From positions 64,679,897 through 64,743,896 of the forward strand of contig CP136063.1 of the NCBI GenBank assembly GCA_032622095.1: DNA of 64,000 nucleotides, in the 5' to 3' direction. The notes beneath the pieces are model-generated. The model was not told the DNA's origin, did no database searches, and saw nothing but the letters and a program-made list of their open reading frames with translations. This DNA is from Siphonodentalium dalli (lineage: Eukaryota; Mollusca; Scaphopoda; Gadilida; Siphonodentaliidae). This document shows positions 44,801 through 57,048 of the stretch, in pieces. Position numbers and translations under genes: made by a program. How positions within the stretch are numbered: the stretch's first letter is position 1; the number at the start of each line of letters is the position of its first letter.

Positions 44801-46194
44801 CCAGGGCAGAACCTCATTTGAATAGAGTATGGTAAATATTTATTGTCCCCCGAATTTTTTTTTTGGGGAACTATCAAAATCAGCGGTGTCCGTGCATGCG
44901 TCCGGAAATGATTTCTGGATGATAACTTAGCCACCTTTTCGGGAGACACTGTGGTCGGCTGACCTTTTATTCAAATTAAGTCATCTGAGACCCGTATGGC
45001 AATGTAATGATTGTATCAGAAAATGTGCCCTCTTTTCCTTCGAAAATGCATATATGAAAAGCAGAACTATGATGGGGATATAATCAATTACAGGGCAAGT
45101 CCATATTTCTCCAACGGGACCTACTTTTAGTATTACACAATATTCTGATCATAGAACAAATTTACAATTTAATCTGTACAATATACTACAATGTACATAC
45201 AGCTACATGTGTGCACAACTACACGTACATGTATTCAACGTTGTAGTATTGTGCTTTTGCTCTATTTGTAAATATGCACTTTCGTCCATTGAAGTACATG
45301 TATGAATATTCAAACAGATTTTTCTACCTTACAGATCTAGTTAGCATTGGAGAAAGCATCCATGGAGTACGGATGAAGAGGGATGTTTTCGAACGTTGCC
45401 GTAGCACAGCAAAAAATGCAACAAAACATGGCTTAAATTTATTGGAGAAGTTGGTTACGAAGGAGGAGTGCGGGCATTCGGAGAGGAGGATGACGATATA
45501 TGGGGATGCCAAGGGAACATACCCTTTGGATCCACATAAAAGAAGAGCTATTAGAAGTAAGTACCGGCATAATTATTTTCACTCCCCTACAAACTCCCTT
45601 TCATTTAAAGTGGCATTGTCAACTCTTTAAAAAAAAAAACAATATTCCTCCAGTAAGTTGGTATTCTGTTGCCAAACGAAAGTTAACACACTATAGTTGT
45701 GATAACGTCAACAATTCTAAAAAAAATCCAAAACCACTGGACCGATTTGACTGAAATTTGATATGAATTTTTCTTGGGTGACTTAAATTCATGCTTGAAA
45801 ATTAGGGGCTGCTCTGCCAATTAGGGGCCGAATAAAAGGCAGATAACTCTATTTCCGTTCTCAACAGCTGTTTTCAACTTTAAAAAAATCTTTTCACAGT
45901 TCTCAGGACTCAGAAACCACTGGACTGATTTGGCTGAAATTTGGTATGAATATTCCTTGGGTGACCTATATTCATTTAAACATGCTAATTGTGAATTGGT
46001 TAAGTGAAAGGCGCATGCATGATGAATTGAATAATATTTCATTTTGATCCACTTTAATTTCAGGCCAAATATTTGCTGAATTCCATCAAGACGCCAGCAG
46101 TGTCCAACAGGAAGCCATTTGGAAGTCACTTCTGGGTCCCCTGAACAACAAAATTCGGGGTGTAAGAAATGGCAACTACAAAGATCTAAATTAA
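41811..46194 (+). CDS. BEN-domain protein with N-terminal coiled coil, spliced host gene (5' exon(s) not found)
   Basis: Exons: 41811-42080 (or to 41972; both donors keep phase 0), 44425-44719, 45335-45556, 46064-46194 (TAA 46192-46194). Phases agree at each junction (0, 1, 1). Exon 1 encodes a coiled coil with a 14-residue duplication (L-E-K-T-L-E-K-Q-E-T-I-D/E-R-K). Exon 2 is a Ser/Thr/Pro linker with 10-residue repeats (T-P-V-S-N-G-T-L-Q). Exons 3-4 form a BEN domain: G-V-R-M-K-R-D-V-F-E-R-C, A-T-K-H-G-L-N-L-L-E-K-L-V-T-K-E-E, L-D-P-H-K-R-R-A-I, then W-K-S-L-L-G-P-L-N-N-K-I-R. BEN domains bind DNA and recruit chromatin repressors in the nucleus; the function of this protein is otherwise unknown. 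Acceptors (tatttttcag, aatttcag, accttacag, taatttcag) are good. No start codon exon is seen. Could be a functional gene or BEN-carrying mobile DNA. Confidence 0.75.
42285..43976 (+). mobile_element. Pearl/HINE-like elements, family A, in intron 1 of the BEN gene
   Basis: Core units ('atggccctgg.t.cgcaactatttgac', 'agtgaccccattt.aacaaatctgaa') at 42290-42530 and 43310-43860, then a GGAC/GGAT microsatellite (about 43866-43917) and the hairpin at 43937-43970, identical to that at 1138-1171. A decayed 3' end near 42560-42605 (gatgagctccacaggagatt) followed by new 5'-type sequence (from about 42606, similar to 12825-12960) suggests two elements joined head to tail. Confidence 0.6.
43977..44424. 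other. Intronic sequence, nothing recognised
   Basis: AT-rich remainder of BEN-gene intron 1, ending in the acceptor tract aattcaatttcag. Confidence 0.5.
44848..44905 (-). repeat. Short hairpin like a pearl-element end
   Basis: CCCCGAA...T tract...TTGGGGAAC with 'gtccgtgcatgcgtccgg' beside it, in the intron between BEN-gene exons 2 and 3. Resembles the inverted hairpin/microsatellite end at 29439-29530 but is short. Confidence 0.25.
45640..46050 (+). repeat. Pearl-type core repeat, two units, in the last BEN-gene intron
   Basis: Units near 45727 and 45909 share 'aaaccactgga.cgattt..ctgaaattt..tatgaat' and 'cttgggtgac.ta.attcat', about 180 bp apart. There is no microsatellite or terminal hairpin, so this is a fragment. 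Confidence 0.5.
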
Positions 46195-46238
46195 TATTAT
46201 AAATATGGAGCTTCCTGAAATCTTACGAAAACCCAGTG

Positions 46239-46306
46239 CCAATGCAATCTCTTATATATGCGAGTCTCCCATAGAGAGACTCGCATATATAAGAGAATGC
46301 ACTGGC
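46239..46306. repeat. Palindrome related to those at 40623 and 40773
   Basis: GCCAATGCAATCTCTTATATATG / CATATATAAGAGAATGCACTGGC arms with centre 'cgagtctcccatagagagactcg'. It is the same palindrome family as inside the TTAA-flanked MITE, here alone, 45 bp after the BEN stop codon and so possibly in its 3' UTR. Confidence 0.7.
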
Positions 46307-46490
46307 AATGAACTTTAATGCTGCACCAGGGAAACTCCCATCATAGAGGGGTTAAACCAGTCCAAATAAAGGACTTATTATTCACATATTACCAAGCTTC
46401 TTCTAGAATTATAATATTAGGTCGAAACACTGAGAAGCGCACAATATGCCTGTAACAAGTTTTATATAATTCCCTAGGTATAAAATAATA

Positions 46491-46547
46491 ACGAGAGGCC
46501 GATCACGATCGGCAGATGTTTAACCCATACCTTGGCGATAGTGATCA
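46491..46547 (+). repeat. 5' terminal motif of pearl/HINE family B, solo
   Basis: ACGAGAGGCCGATCACGATC and the following ~35 bases ('ggcagatgtttaacccatac', 'cttggcgatagtgat') are identical to the starts at 8015 and 12761, but no family-B 3' end follows within the next several kb. Confidence 0.65.
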
Positions 46548-46599
46548 GCTATTTTCAGTTTGAACGCGAAAATCCATAAGCCATAGTCTTGTCAAGATA

Positions 46600-47036
46600 C
46601 ATCCTAAGTATTGATGAGTAGAAAGAAGAACATTCTGCAGAAAAGAATCTGCACACAGGTATGAACAGATAGAATCAATATTATCCAAGCAAGAAAAGAA
46701 TCTGCACACAGGTATTATTAAACATGTAGAATCAAGATTATCCAAGCAAGAGGATCAAGAATATCCAAGCAAGACAAGAATCTTCACATATGTATGAACA
46801 GGTAGGATCAAGATTATCCAAGCATGACAAGAATCTGCACACATGTATTAACATGTAGAATCAAGAATATCCAAGCAAGGGATCAAGAATATCCAAGCAA
46901 GACAAGAATCTGCACACATGTATTAACATGTAGAATCAAGAATATCCAAGCAAGAGGATCAAGAATATCCAAGCAAGACAAGAATCTGCACACAGGTATT
47001 AACATGTAGAATCAAGAATATCCAAGCAAGAGTGAT
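46600..47036 (+). repeat. Complex minisatellite
   Basis: Alternating units 'gatcaagaatatccaagcaag' and 'acaagaatctgcacacatgtattaacatgtagaatc', the combined period changing from about 55 to about 77 bp along the array. About seven rounds. Confidence 0.8.
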
Positions 47037-50000
47037 CAAGTGTTCTCTGCAAAATATCCTTATAGATCTCAGTTGTGCAGCTTTCTCTGGTACATGTAGT
47101 TACATGTTAGGTTGTGATGTGTTGGGTCTGATAACAGATGCCTAAATAGCCTTTGCATTGAAAGTGGCTGGCTCTTGTGATAACAAACAAATCATTCTCT
47201 ACATGGCAGATGACATGAAGTGATTAAAAACATTTAATCACTTTGTTTCATTTATCAACAGGCAATCAACAGTGTTCTAAAATCTGACCCATGTCTCATT
47301 AATTTTCTCAAATGGCATTTAGTTTAGAAAATTCCAGAGAGGATATATATATAAAATCAGAAGTTATGGAATTCTCATTAAATTTAAATTGATCAAATAA
47401 CTGAACCCCAGTTGCATAAAGACGCTTGAATCTCAAGATTAGTTAAATGATTTTAGCAATGTTCTAAAGCCCATTTTGGCAACTTAACCTACAAAACCCT
47501 TTATTAAACAGCATGTGCTGTGTATTGTTAAAACTTAAAAAAAAAATTAGATACCATATCTTTTAGGCCATAATAAATATATTGCTAGATGATCATCGGC
47601 ACCCGCCCCAATTTTTTCGGCCCGCCTCGGATTTATTTATTATACCATTTACGAAAGTCAAAACATAGCTCACGAATTACGGGTCGTTAACATCGCATAA
47701 CGCATGCACACACAAACAGATAGTCGTCGCGAATCGCGATCAAAGGGCAGTAACTCTATTGACCGCATTGTATTCCTACAGCATTTTTACGACAACTGTA
47801 TCTATTATTCTATGACGTTTGGGTTGACACAAACGGAGTATAAATGATGAGTTTATATCTAATAATTACAAGTGGGTATAAACTTAATGTCGATAGGTGA
47901 AATAAAATGAAACTACACATTATTTTTATTCCATTGGGTCGACATTTTAAGACTTCCCCGTCTGCCGGAAACAAATGCGACTTTAACATGTAAAAAAAAA
48001 TATTTCAACAACATGGTTTTCGTTGTTTTAAAGTAGCATGTTCAGATCGTTTCGTTTTTCCGCGTTTTGCATCTGTCGAAACGGAAAAACTCCATTTGCA
48101 TTTTCACTAAAACACGCAACATTGCGAGATAAAACGACGTTGATTTACACGGTAAGAAGAAGAATAAACTACATATATATCGATAAAGTTTTGGAACATG
48201 TATCAATAACACTTGATAGCAGCTAATTTCGACTTGACATTTTGTTATTCAGAATTTTTTTATTTTTCATGTACCAATTTTTCCTATTTTCGACGTTCGT
48301 CTAAAATTTAAACTACATCAAACTGCTTCACTGTAAATGATTTTGGGCTAATTATTTAACGTAACAGATTAAAATAGGCACTTGCTTTATATGTATGCCA
48401 ATTTTGTTTTCATTTTCCGGATTTTTAAGGTTTGTTTTCTTAGGTTTAATTTGCCTAACTTTGTCAATTAAAAAAACAATGAACGAATCGCCTCTTATCA
48501 TTCATCATCTGTATCAATGCAAAGCACAGTTCAATAATACATTTTGCAATGGAGTTTTCGATGAACGGCATTGCTAAGTGTTGCAAGGCTGACTCCGAAG
48601 TGATACAGGGGGTCAAATGTGGTATGTTGCAAGGCTGACGGAAGCCGACCACATCTCCTCACACATATTTTTATACTACATTTCAAGCTCAACTGAACAA
48701 AATAAAGTTTAAGCTATTGTCATCTGTTGTCATGGGTTGTTGTTCGTCTGTGCGTGCATCAATGATTGCTGTTGGCATACCCTATATGCCACAAATCTCT
48801 CATTTAATTGTCAACAAACTTCATATGGATTCTTGGGGTGATAATTTTCCCCGAATTGTATCTTGGATTTCATATTTGATTCATCAGCACACCCTGTACC
48901 ATGTCCTGCCTTGGTCCTGTGACTCAGACTGTGAATGGGGGGGGTCAAACTTTCTGTTTTGTGCTACCGTTGTCGTAGGTGACAAATCAACATTTCAAAC
49001 ATATCATTCTGCAACTATTTCCACTACTGCCTGTAAATGGATGCTCTTCATAATAGTACATGTATTTGTGTGAATTTAAGAAACTAATTTTAAATTATTC
49101 TGTTTACTTTTTCACTTATATTTAACTTTTTGTGTTGCCAATAAACAATGAAGAAAGTGACATTAATGATGATGTACATGTAGCTCAAATTTAAGCGATG
49201 CGAGTAGAGTATATTGGTGGGTATTAAAAACCAATGTGAAGAAATTTTCCATCAACATCCTTTTTGTTTCTTTGATATAAATTAATCATCATAACCAAGA
49301 TAAATAGGACAACCCAACCAGGGACAACCGCCCCAAACTGTCACAACAACCTGCCTCAGTTATTCTATGTTTTACTTGGTTATATGTAAATACGTGGATA
49401 AACATAATACATGTAAATAACTGTGATTATAGAGAACTGTGCTGTAAATGGCAACAAAGAATCATGAGATTAAAATAAGACTGATGAGGTGATGTCAGGT
49501 TGATGTGCTGTGAATTTCTGATCAGATATTCACATGTTTATAAAATTGTGGGTTTCATGCAGGTTTGCAACTTCCAAGTCTCCCCTTCATTTAGGGACCA
49601 TATACTTTTTTCTTCTTGATACTGTACTAATCAGGGACGTGGCTAGAGGGGTGTCCACATTGTGAATTCCAATTGCAGCTCCCTTGAATCAGACTATAAA
49701 CACAAGTTTTCCGAAATTCCATTCAAACCCCCTCCCCAACTGATTATTATGGTTCTTATCTTGTGGTTAGTCAGATGGAGAAACAGAAGCATGTTTCTAT
49801 ATACCCGGTATGACAAATTTCATAGATCAGAACCTGAAAATTGGATAAATCCTAACCATCTGGTGGTCCGGCTCCAGACATATTCACAGGGCCTAGGAGA
49901 AAAATCAGGACATTCTGAATAGACCATTGATGCGGCCCGGTGAGTGAAAATTTTGAAATCTGATCAAGAAAATCCATAAATCCTAGAATCTGTAGACTGG

Positions 50001-50997
50001 CATCAAGCCTTCCTACAGCGTTGGAAAATTTCAAGCCTCATACCCCTGTTACTTTGGAAATTTTCCAACTGATGACCATTTCAGCCCACAATTTTAACCA
50101 AATGTAGGAAAATATTGTGTTCTTAAATTAACAGTTTTTGATTGACCACAAGGGACCAACCAGGACACAAGCCCAAAGGTTGGAAAATTTACTACTACAT
50201 GTACAAAGTAGTACCGATACCATTACTGGGAAAGTATTAACATGAGACAGGTTCATAATAAACTGTGCTTATTTTTATTTCAAATTGATGAAATAACAAA
50301 TTAAATTCAACATATAAACATATATTGTATTAAAATGGCATGTGTGTACAGTACATTTATATAGCTTATCGCAACACACAGAAGATAAGACAAACCAACA
50401 AGTCACAAAAATGCAGTGTATATTATGCAAATGGCATTATTTTTAAAACAATATCAATTTCAGAACATTGCTGCTCTCTGCAGATTTGTGTTAATTCTCC
50501 CTCGGAGTCCCTCCCCCCACATGTTTGTAAGTTTGTTAAGTGGTACCATACAATACAGTGTATACAGGCTCCAGATAACCCAGATAAAGTTTTGGGGCAG
50601 GTTCGTTCAACTTAGGATAATCAGGTTAGTTGGCAATGAAGCCTGCACATGCAGTTTAGTTTTCAGGTGATACAGGCTTTGTGATTTCTGGATAACAATT
50701 GTTTAGTGGCAGTTTAATGTCTCTGTTTGCCCAATAATAGCTCGATGACAAGTATCAAACAATTTGTTGCCTTATGCATGTCTTTGAATGGACTTAAACA
50801 TTTTGGCAGAAAAACAAATTTGACGTCAATTTTTCGAAAATTCAGAAAAAAATCACGTCACATAAATTTCCTTTTTTCTCAATTTGGTTATGCTTTAGGA
50901 TCAATATACTACCACTTTATATCAAAATTTCCCAGATTTTTGCAAATTTTTGAAAAACGTGTGAAGATGCTATTTAAAGCTGTTATTGAATCTACAA
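47037..50997. other. Long interval without supported gene
   Basis: AT-rich. Open frames at 48038-48226, 48395-48577, 48717-49073 and 49662-49922 have no domain or splice support, and the third overlaps repeat-like 'gtcatctgttgtcatgggttg' sequence. No RNA gene was recognised. Confidence 0.45.
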
Positions 50998-51785
50998 GTT
51001 GCCAAAGACTGGTATGGGTGCTCGGTTTTGGACGACCTTACATTATGCGGCCTTTACAATGAATTTTGTTCGGGAAAAATTGACTGTTCGCCTTCCTTTG
51101 ATGAATTATCGTCCTCACATTTTGTGAGGGTTGGCAGAAACAAACACGATGTGATCCCCGATCTATTGTTGGCGACGTTGTGTCCGGATTGGGACCATTT
51201 ATAGAGTTCACACAAACTTCTGATTCTGCAACACCAAACACTTCTCAAGACACAGAAGTCAAAGTAGATGCATTTAAAATCCTTCTTAGTGCATCTTCCA
51301 AGGCATCACATTTGCCTGTCAAATATAACAATCCACCAAATGACAAACTCAGACTATATAATGACATCATCGACTGGTTAAAGCAACAAAATGTTGGGTT
51401 TTATAGCACGAATGTGGAGAGTATTGGGAAAAATTTTGTGAATACCCTGAAGGATGTGCTATGGTACATTGATGAAAACCACCAAACACTTAGTAATCGT
51501 GCTTGTTCCGTACCGGAAGCATTTTCTCATTTCTCGGGATACCGAGCACCACATACGAAAAAGAAACGAAAACTTGATGAGTCATGTCTGACCGAAAGCA
51601 TCCTGAGAAATCATGCATCTGCGTTGATGTTGTTAACTGAAAATGGGTTCATGTGTAAAGACCAGTGGTCCGGCATCAAATTAAGCGTTCGGCAGCTTGG
51701 AGAGAGTCTTCTAAAATATTCGAACTATTTAGTTCCCATAAATCCAAAGTTGCTACACATCAATCTTACTATGGGTAAATGTTGA
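50998..51785 (+). pseudogene. Conserved-looking coding exon of unknown function, one frameshift
   Basis: After an acceptor-like ctacaag (ends 50997) one frame encodes L-T-L-C-G-L-Y-N-E-F, H-F-V-R-V-G-R-N-K-H-D-V-I-P-D-L-L-L-A-T-L-C-P-D-W-D. A one-base deletion near 51201 moves it into the frame that continues I-E-F-T-Q-T-S, A-S-S-K-A-S-H-L-P, I-D-W-L-K-Q-Q-N-V-G-F, F-V-N-T-L-K-D-V-L-W-Y-I-D, K-K-K-R-K-L and L-G-E-S-L-L-K-Y. It ends at a donor-like G|GTAAAT (about 51774) or the TGA at 51783-51785. Composition is clearly protein-like with a nuclear-localisation-like basic stretch. I do not recognise the family. A hAT-like insertion starts 7 bp after the stop. Confidence 0.5.
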
Positions 51786-51791
51786 ATTTAG

Positions 51792-52849
51792 CAGGGTTTC
51801 CGCCAGGCCAGCTGCGGGTCCGTCCCACGAACCCATTCCCCTCGCAGATGATCTGTTTGATTCATACATGTACCAAAAGTCAGTAGCAATATATCATAAA
51901 AAATCCATCTGCAACGGGAGTTCGGGGGGTTAAAGAGAATACTGGTGAAAAAGTGGGTCAATTGAGCGCAGTGCATGTGTTACCGGTACATCGTAACCCT
52001 TTGAAATCAAAGCGCCAAAACTACAACGTAATGTTTGGGTGTGCATTGAAATAGCGACGTTATATATCCAGCATAATAAATGTCGCTGTAACATCGGACT
52101 ACTGAGTACGAATATTATTTTGCAAGGGATTTCTGAGGTTGAAACTAATCACGCTTGGAGATCCCATGCTATCGTTAGGCAGCGTAGGGATCAACATACG
52201 CCAACAGGCGGTTCTCCTACTTTCTCCTACCAAAGTAGATATCTACCTCCGAGATCCCGTGCTATCGTACAATTATAATACGGAACCTGTCCCAAATCAG
52301 TCTTTATAGCGGGAATTCATAGTGACAACACCATTTATTTGACCCATATTACATGCATGGAGGGTAAACACAAAAAATATCCCCCCAATATGGAGATAAA
52401 GTCAAAGTACGGTCAATAATAGTTTCGTTGTCCCGCCTGGGTCCCCAAACACAAACAACGGCGCACATGTTGTTATTATTAGACAATGCATAGATGCTGT
52501 TTAGTGTTTAGTTTCATTATACCTGTCGGAATCTTATTGTAAGTTATAAATTTTTAAACACTAACTTGTAGCTTGATATAGTCTTCAATCAGACGGCAGT
52601 CTTACATGTGTAATTACATGATTAATTATCTGGATACCATCAACAGATTTAATGCACCCACAGCAAATGATCGACTTGTGTAATATACATAGCTTTGGAG
52701 TGCTTTGTGGGACACTCAGGTGCAAGGAAATGGCTACTTTTCAGTGTCAAATAACAAAATTTTCGCCCAACGGGATGAACCATGGTCGTCCCGTCGCGTT
52801 ATGTGTTTCCCCAATACAGACTCATTAATTTCCCCTTGGCGGAAACCCT
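51792..52849. mobile_element. hAT-like non-autonomous element
   Basis: Ends CAGGGTTTCCGCC / GGCGGAAACCCT, flanked by GAATTTAG at 51784-51791 and 52850-52857. The 1,058 bp interior has no transposase. It is inserted at the left edge of the foldback whose arm resumes at 52850. Confidence 0.7.
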
Positions 52850-53262
52850 GAATTTAGGCACAAAGACAACTTTAATGTAGGATAAGTGTTACTATTATGA
52901 ACATAGACTACAAATGTGAACATATTTGTTTAAAAAAATTATTAACTGATTTGTTCTGAAAGTAAGCACATCGAAATCCATCCCATTTTCCATGAATCAG
53001 TACACTTTTCCAAGCATTATTCCTGCCAGAAGTGGATATTACTGTTGCCCGCAGAGTGTTTACTTAACCTACAGTAAACACTCGATTCGAGGTTTGATCT
53101 TGACTTGAATATCCACTTCAGGTGCAATTATGCATTATTCCTGCCCGAAGTGGATATTACTGTCGGTTAAATAAAACACTCCGTGGGCAACAGTAGTCTA
53201 TGTTCATAATAGTAACACTTATATCCTGCGTTAAAGTCGCCTTTGCGCCGAAATTTACTCGA
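52850..53262. repeat. Foldback element with long imperfect arms
   Basis: Left arm (gcacaaagacaactttaatg..ggataagtgttactattatg) pairs with 53192-53262 (cataatagtaacacttata.cc..cgttaaagtcgcctttgcgcc). An inner inverted/direct pair of 'cattattcctgcc.gaagtggatattactg' lies at about 53015 and 53133. No coding. Confidence 0.6.
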
Positions 53263-53504
53263 GTAAGATTGAGTTTTTCTCAACACTTTTTATTTCAGAT
53301 TTATCCAGACTTCTACCAAAGCCTAAATAATCAGCGTCACACATTATACGCAACACATCGCTGCATGTAAGCATGAAATGTTTCACTTGTAACCCATTGA
53401 ACTAGCATTGGTGTGGAAATGTTTACGACTTTTTCCCGCAGTGGTGTTTTACTTTCCCATCGGATGTTGTAGGATGACCAGGGTGGCAATGCTCGATTTG
53501 TTTT

Positions 53505-54112
53505 ATCACGTCACTTCAAATAATATTCATTATGATGCATATGTACGAGGTTTATGCTCGCTTTAGTTGAGATATCGATGCAGAAGCATTGCTCCAAATT
53601 TTTATCACTTCACTTCAAATAATATTCATTATGATGCATGTGTACAATACTTTTCGAGATTTAATCTCGTTTTAGTTGAGATATCGATGCAGAAGCATTG
53701 CTCCAAATTTTTAGCACTTTACTTCAAATAATATTCTTTGTGATGCGTGTGTACAATACTTTTCGAGATTTAATCTCGTTTTAGTTGAGATATCGATGCA
53801 GAAGCATTGCTCCAAATTTTTAGCACTTTACTTCAAATAATATTCTTTGTGATGCGTGTGTACAATACTTTTCGAGATTTAATCTCGTTTTAGTTGAGAT
53901 ATCGATGCAGAAGCATTGCTCCAAATTTTTATCACTTCACTTCATATAATATTCTTTGTGATACGTGTGTACAATACTTTCGAGATTTAAGCTCGCTTTA
54001 GTTGAGGCCTTGATGCAGAAGCATTGCTCCATAGCTAACGGACGGACGGACGACAGACGGCCGACGGACAACCCATTTCCATAATACGATCTTTTTTTCA
54101 AAAGGGCGTATA
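53505..54112 (+). mobile_element. Pearl/HINE-like element, family D
   Basis: Nearly five ~118 bp units (landmarks 'cacttcacttcaaataatatt', 'gagatatcgatgcagaagcattgctcc'), then a GACG microsatellite (54039-54071), then 'atacgatc...T tract...gggcgtat', a weak terminal hairpin (54084-54111), and an A-rich end. Same order of parts as families A, B, C and E, with unrelated core sequence. Confidence 0.6.
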
Positions 54113-54958
54113 AAAACCGCAGAATATTTGTTCAAGTCTCAGTGTAGTGATGTTACAAAGTGTTAAGTGATTTCTGAGATTCAAGTGAGACTGCTTGCAG
54201 TGAGATATTGCATAGAATATAAAGTCACTGTGTGAAAACCGCAGCATATTATTTTGTCATGTCTCAAAATGATTTCAATACTGAGTAATATGTAAGGGGT
54301 CTAGAGGTCACCCATTGGAAACAAACGGCGTAAGCTCTATAATATAATACATGATAACTTTTATGTGCAGAATAGAAAATTACTATTTTTATGGATCTAA
54401 ACCAATTTGGTTTGAACATCTGCAATAGGGTTGAAACAATTAATCGACTAGTCGTAGACGACGCTGAAATGTCAGAACGTCGACTCTGAATTTAGCCGTC
54501 GACTAGTCGGAACATAGTGTATTAGTTCCATGTATAACATTTTCAAGATCGATTCCGGCATAAACGGTGTTAACTGCACGTAAGTTACGGTAAGTATAAC
54601 GTTTGGTGGCACCCGGAATTGACAGTGTTACTGGTATAGACACACACGGTGACCCGACTATTAATTGAAAGAATGAAATTGCAACACAATGTCTCACTCT
54701 CGTTTGAGGTCAAAGACATCACTGCGAGTCTGCGACATGATGGTAATGATTGACGCGGCTTTGTCGTTTGTCGGAGACCGCTTTGATCTTGACACTGTGT
54801 ATATTTCAATTGATCTCGCACCGCCGGGTTATGATGCGACGCTATGTGAAGGTCGCTTAAGGTGACGTCATTGGTGCTATAGTATACCGTATATAAATGA
54901 TACTGACAGCGCTTGATCGGCACTCTGGCAATTTTCAAAGAACTAATACAAATTCATC

Positions 54959-56970
54959 ATGGCATCAAACTCGCATAGTAAGCGTACTTCCGACGTGTGG
55001 GAGCAGTTCACTCTTTCAACAGAAAATGGCAGAGAGGTTAAATGAAAGTTGTGCTAAACCAAACTCAAGTACAATAAATCGACCTCAGTTATGAGATCCC
55101 ACCTGGCAGCAAAACATCCGGCGGTGTCTAAATCTACTAGTAAACAACGAGCGCAATCTACACTAAGTTTCCAAGCACCGAAAATAACGAAAGAACGATG
55201 GACATTAATAACGAAACTCAGTGTAGAATGGTGTGCTGTGGACTTACGCCCCATTAGTATTGTCAATGGTAATGGTTTCCGAAAACTACTGAACGAATTG
55301 GACCCGAAATATAAGGTACCGTGCCATACCACAATCAAGAACCACCTAAATGCTTTCTACAGAGAAAAAAAGAAGCAAATGATAGAAGAACTTCAAGCGA
55401 TCCCACACATCTCCATAACGACTGATAATTGGACCAGCTGCACGACAAAAGGTTACATCACCGTGACATTCCACTACATTAATGACGCATGGGAATCTAA
55501 AACCGGTGTTCTGTGTACGCGTGAACTAACTGATCATCATTCTGGCGAGAATTTGTGCGCAGAGCTCTTAGAAATACTCCAGGACTTTAATATTCCACCG
55601 GATAAAATAGTGTCTATAACAACAGACAATGCTGCAGACATCGTAAAGGGAGTGCGACTTATTAAAATGGAACACATACGATGCTTCGCGCACAGTCTAC
55701 AGCTAGGTGTGAACCGCGGTTAAGGAGCTGACGAAAATAAATAAGGCAGCTAAGTGCGCACGAGTACTAGTCGGTCATTTCCGAAAGTCAACACTTGCGT
55801 CTGATGACCTGACGAAGAAGCAAGAACAGCTGTCGATTGTAAAACATCGGCTCATACAAGATGTGTCAACGAGATGGAATTCAACATATTACATGTTCAA
55901 GCGACTCCTTGAACAGAGACTTGCCGTGTTTGCCGTCTTGCAGAATCGAGACATTATGTCGTATGGGGATGCTAGAATTTTAGAACTTCCCGACGACAGA
56001 TGGCTCACAATGGAACATATAACTCCTGTGTTAGAACCATTGGAGATGGCGACAACAGTGACGGGGAGTGATACCTACCCAACCCTCAGCATGACATATC
56101 CTGTTATTAAGGGTCTGTTGGACATCCATTTGTCAGCGAAGAAGGACGATACCCAGTTGGTGAAAGACTTTAAACGGACCCTTATCCAACGACATTAAGA
56201 AACATTATCCAGACACGCATGGTACTGACGGCGGACATTTTGTAAAGTCATGCATTGTTAAGGCGAGTGTGTTGGATATTCGTTACAAGACATTAAAGTT
56301 TTTATCGTCTGATCAATTACGCAAGTCGGCCTGGGCTACTATCCGGGGCGAAATGGACCCACCCGAGTCATCCGAAGGAGAAATGACAGAAGTTGATACC
56401 ACTTCATTGACGCCTAATACATCGTCCGGTTCGTCCGCACCAGCAACGTCGACACCCGACACTGTAACAGCAGCACAATCACGCGATTATCGTCCGAAAT
56501 GCAAGCGTTCAAAGATCGAACAGGCAGACAAAGTTATGCAGTATCTGCTAGGCGACTATTATGAATCGGGTGACGGCACTGAGTCCACTGACGGGAAAAC
56601 ATTAGACGAAGAGCTCTCTGCATACCAGAATGAAACACCACAATCTAACATTAACCCCCGCGAATGGTGGAGACAGCACGACAAACGTTTTCCTAGGCTG
56701 GCGATATTAGCCAGGAAATATCTCGCAGTTCCAGGAACATCTGTTCCCGCGGAGCGGGTATTCTCCGTTGCAGGGAATATTGTATCCAAACGAAGGTCTA
56801 ACCTGGACCCTTCAACGGTAGATAAACTTGTATTTTTGCAAGAGAATAATGTTTTCGCAGAGTCTCGCGAGAGAGTTGATGCCAGCGAAGTTGGACTGGA
56901 TCTTGATGGTGAAATATCCTGTGAATGCAACATTTGTGTGTCGCCGGGTCCGCCCGCACCTGCCACATAA
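54959..56970 (+). pseudogene. hAT transposase (BED finger + RNase H-like + dimerisation domain), inactivated
   Basis: Begins M-A-S-N-S-H-S-K-R-T-S-D-V-W-E-Q-F, a BED zinc finger whose first Cys codon is TGA (55043-55045); a TAA follows at 55055-55057 before M-R-S-H-L-A-A-K-H. The catalytic core follows: S-I-T-T-D-N-W-T-S (first Asp), I-T-T-D-N-A-A-D-I (second Asp), H-I-R-C-F-A-H-S-L-Q-L, then after a one-base insertion near 55718 D-V-S-T-R-W-N-S-T, and after another shift near 56190 D-I-R-Y-K-T-L. The C-terminus has W-W-R-Q-H, Y-L-A-V-P-G-T-S-V-P-A-E-R-V-F-S-V-A-G and L-V-F-L-Q-E-N. Two nonsense codons and two frameshifts make it non-functional. Confidence 0.9.
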
Positions 56971-57048
56971 GTTGACATAACTTAGAACACTTTATTGTAA
57001 TGTTGTTTAATGTTTATTGAAATCAATGTCAATGATTATTAAATTTAA

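Noticed and set aside
48717-49073. 118-codon frame with several Cys and Trp
   Set aside because: No recognisable domain; sequence resembles the antisense of pearl-type microsatellite/core DNA and contains a G run; no splice or start support.
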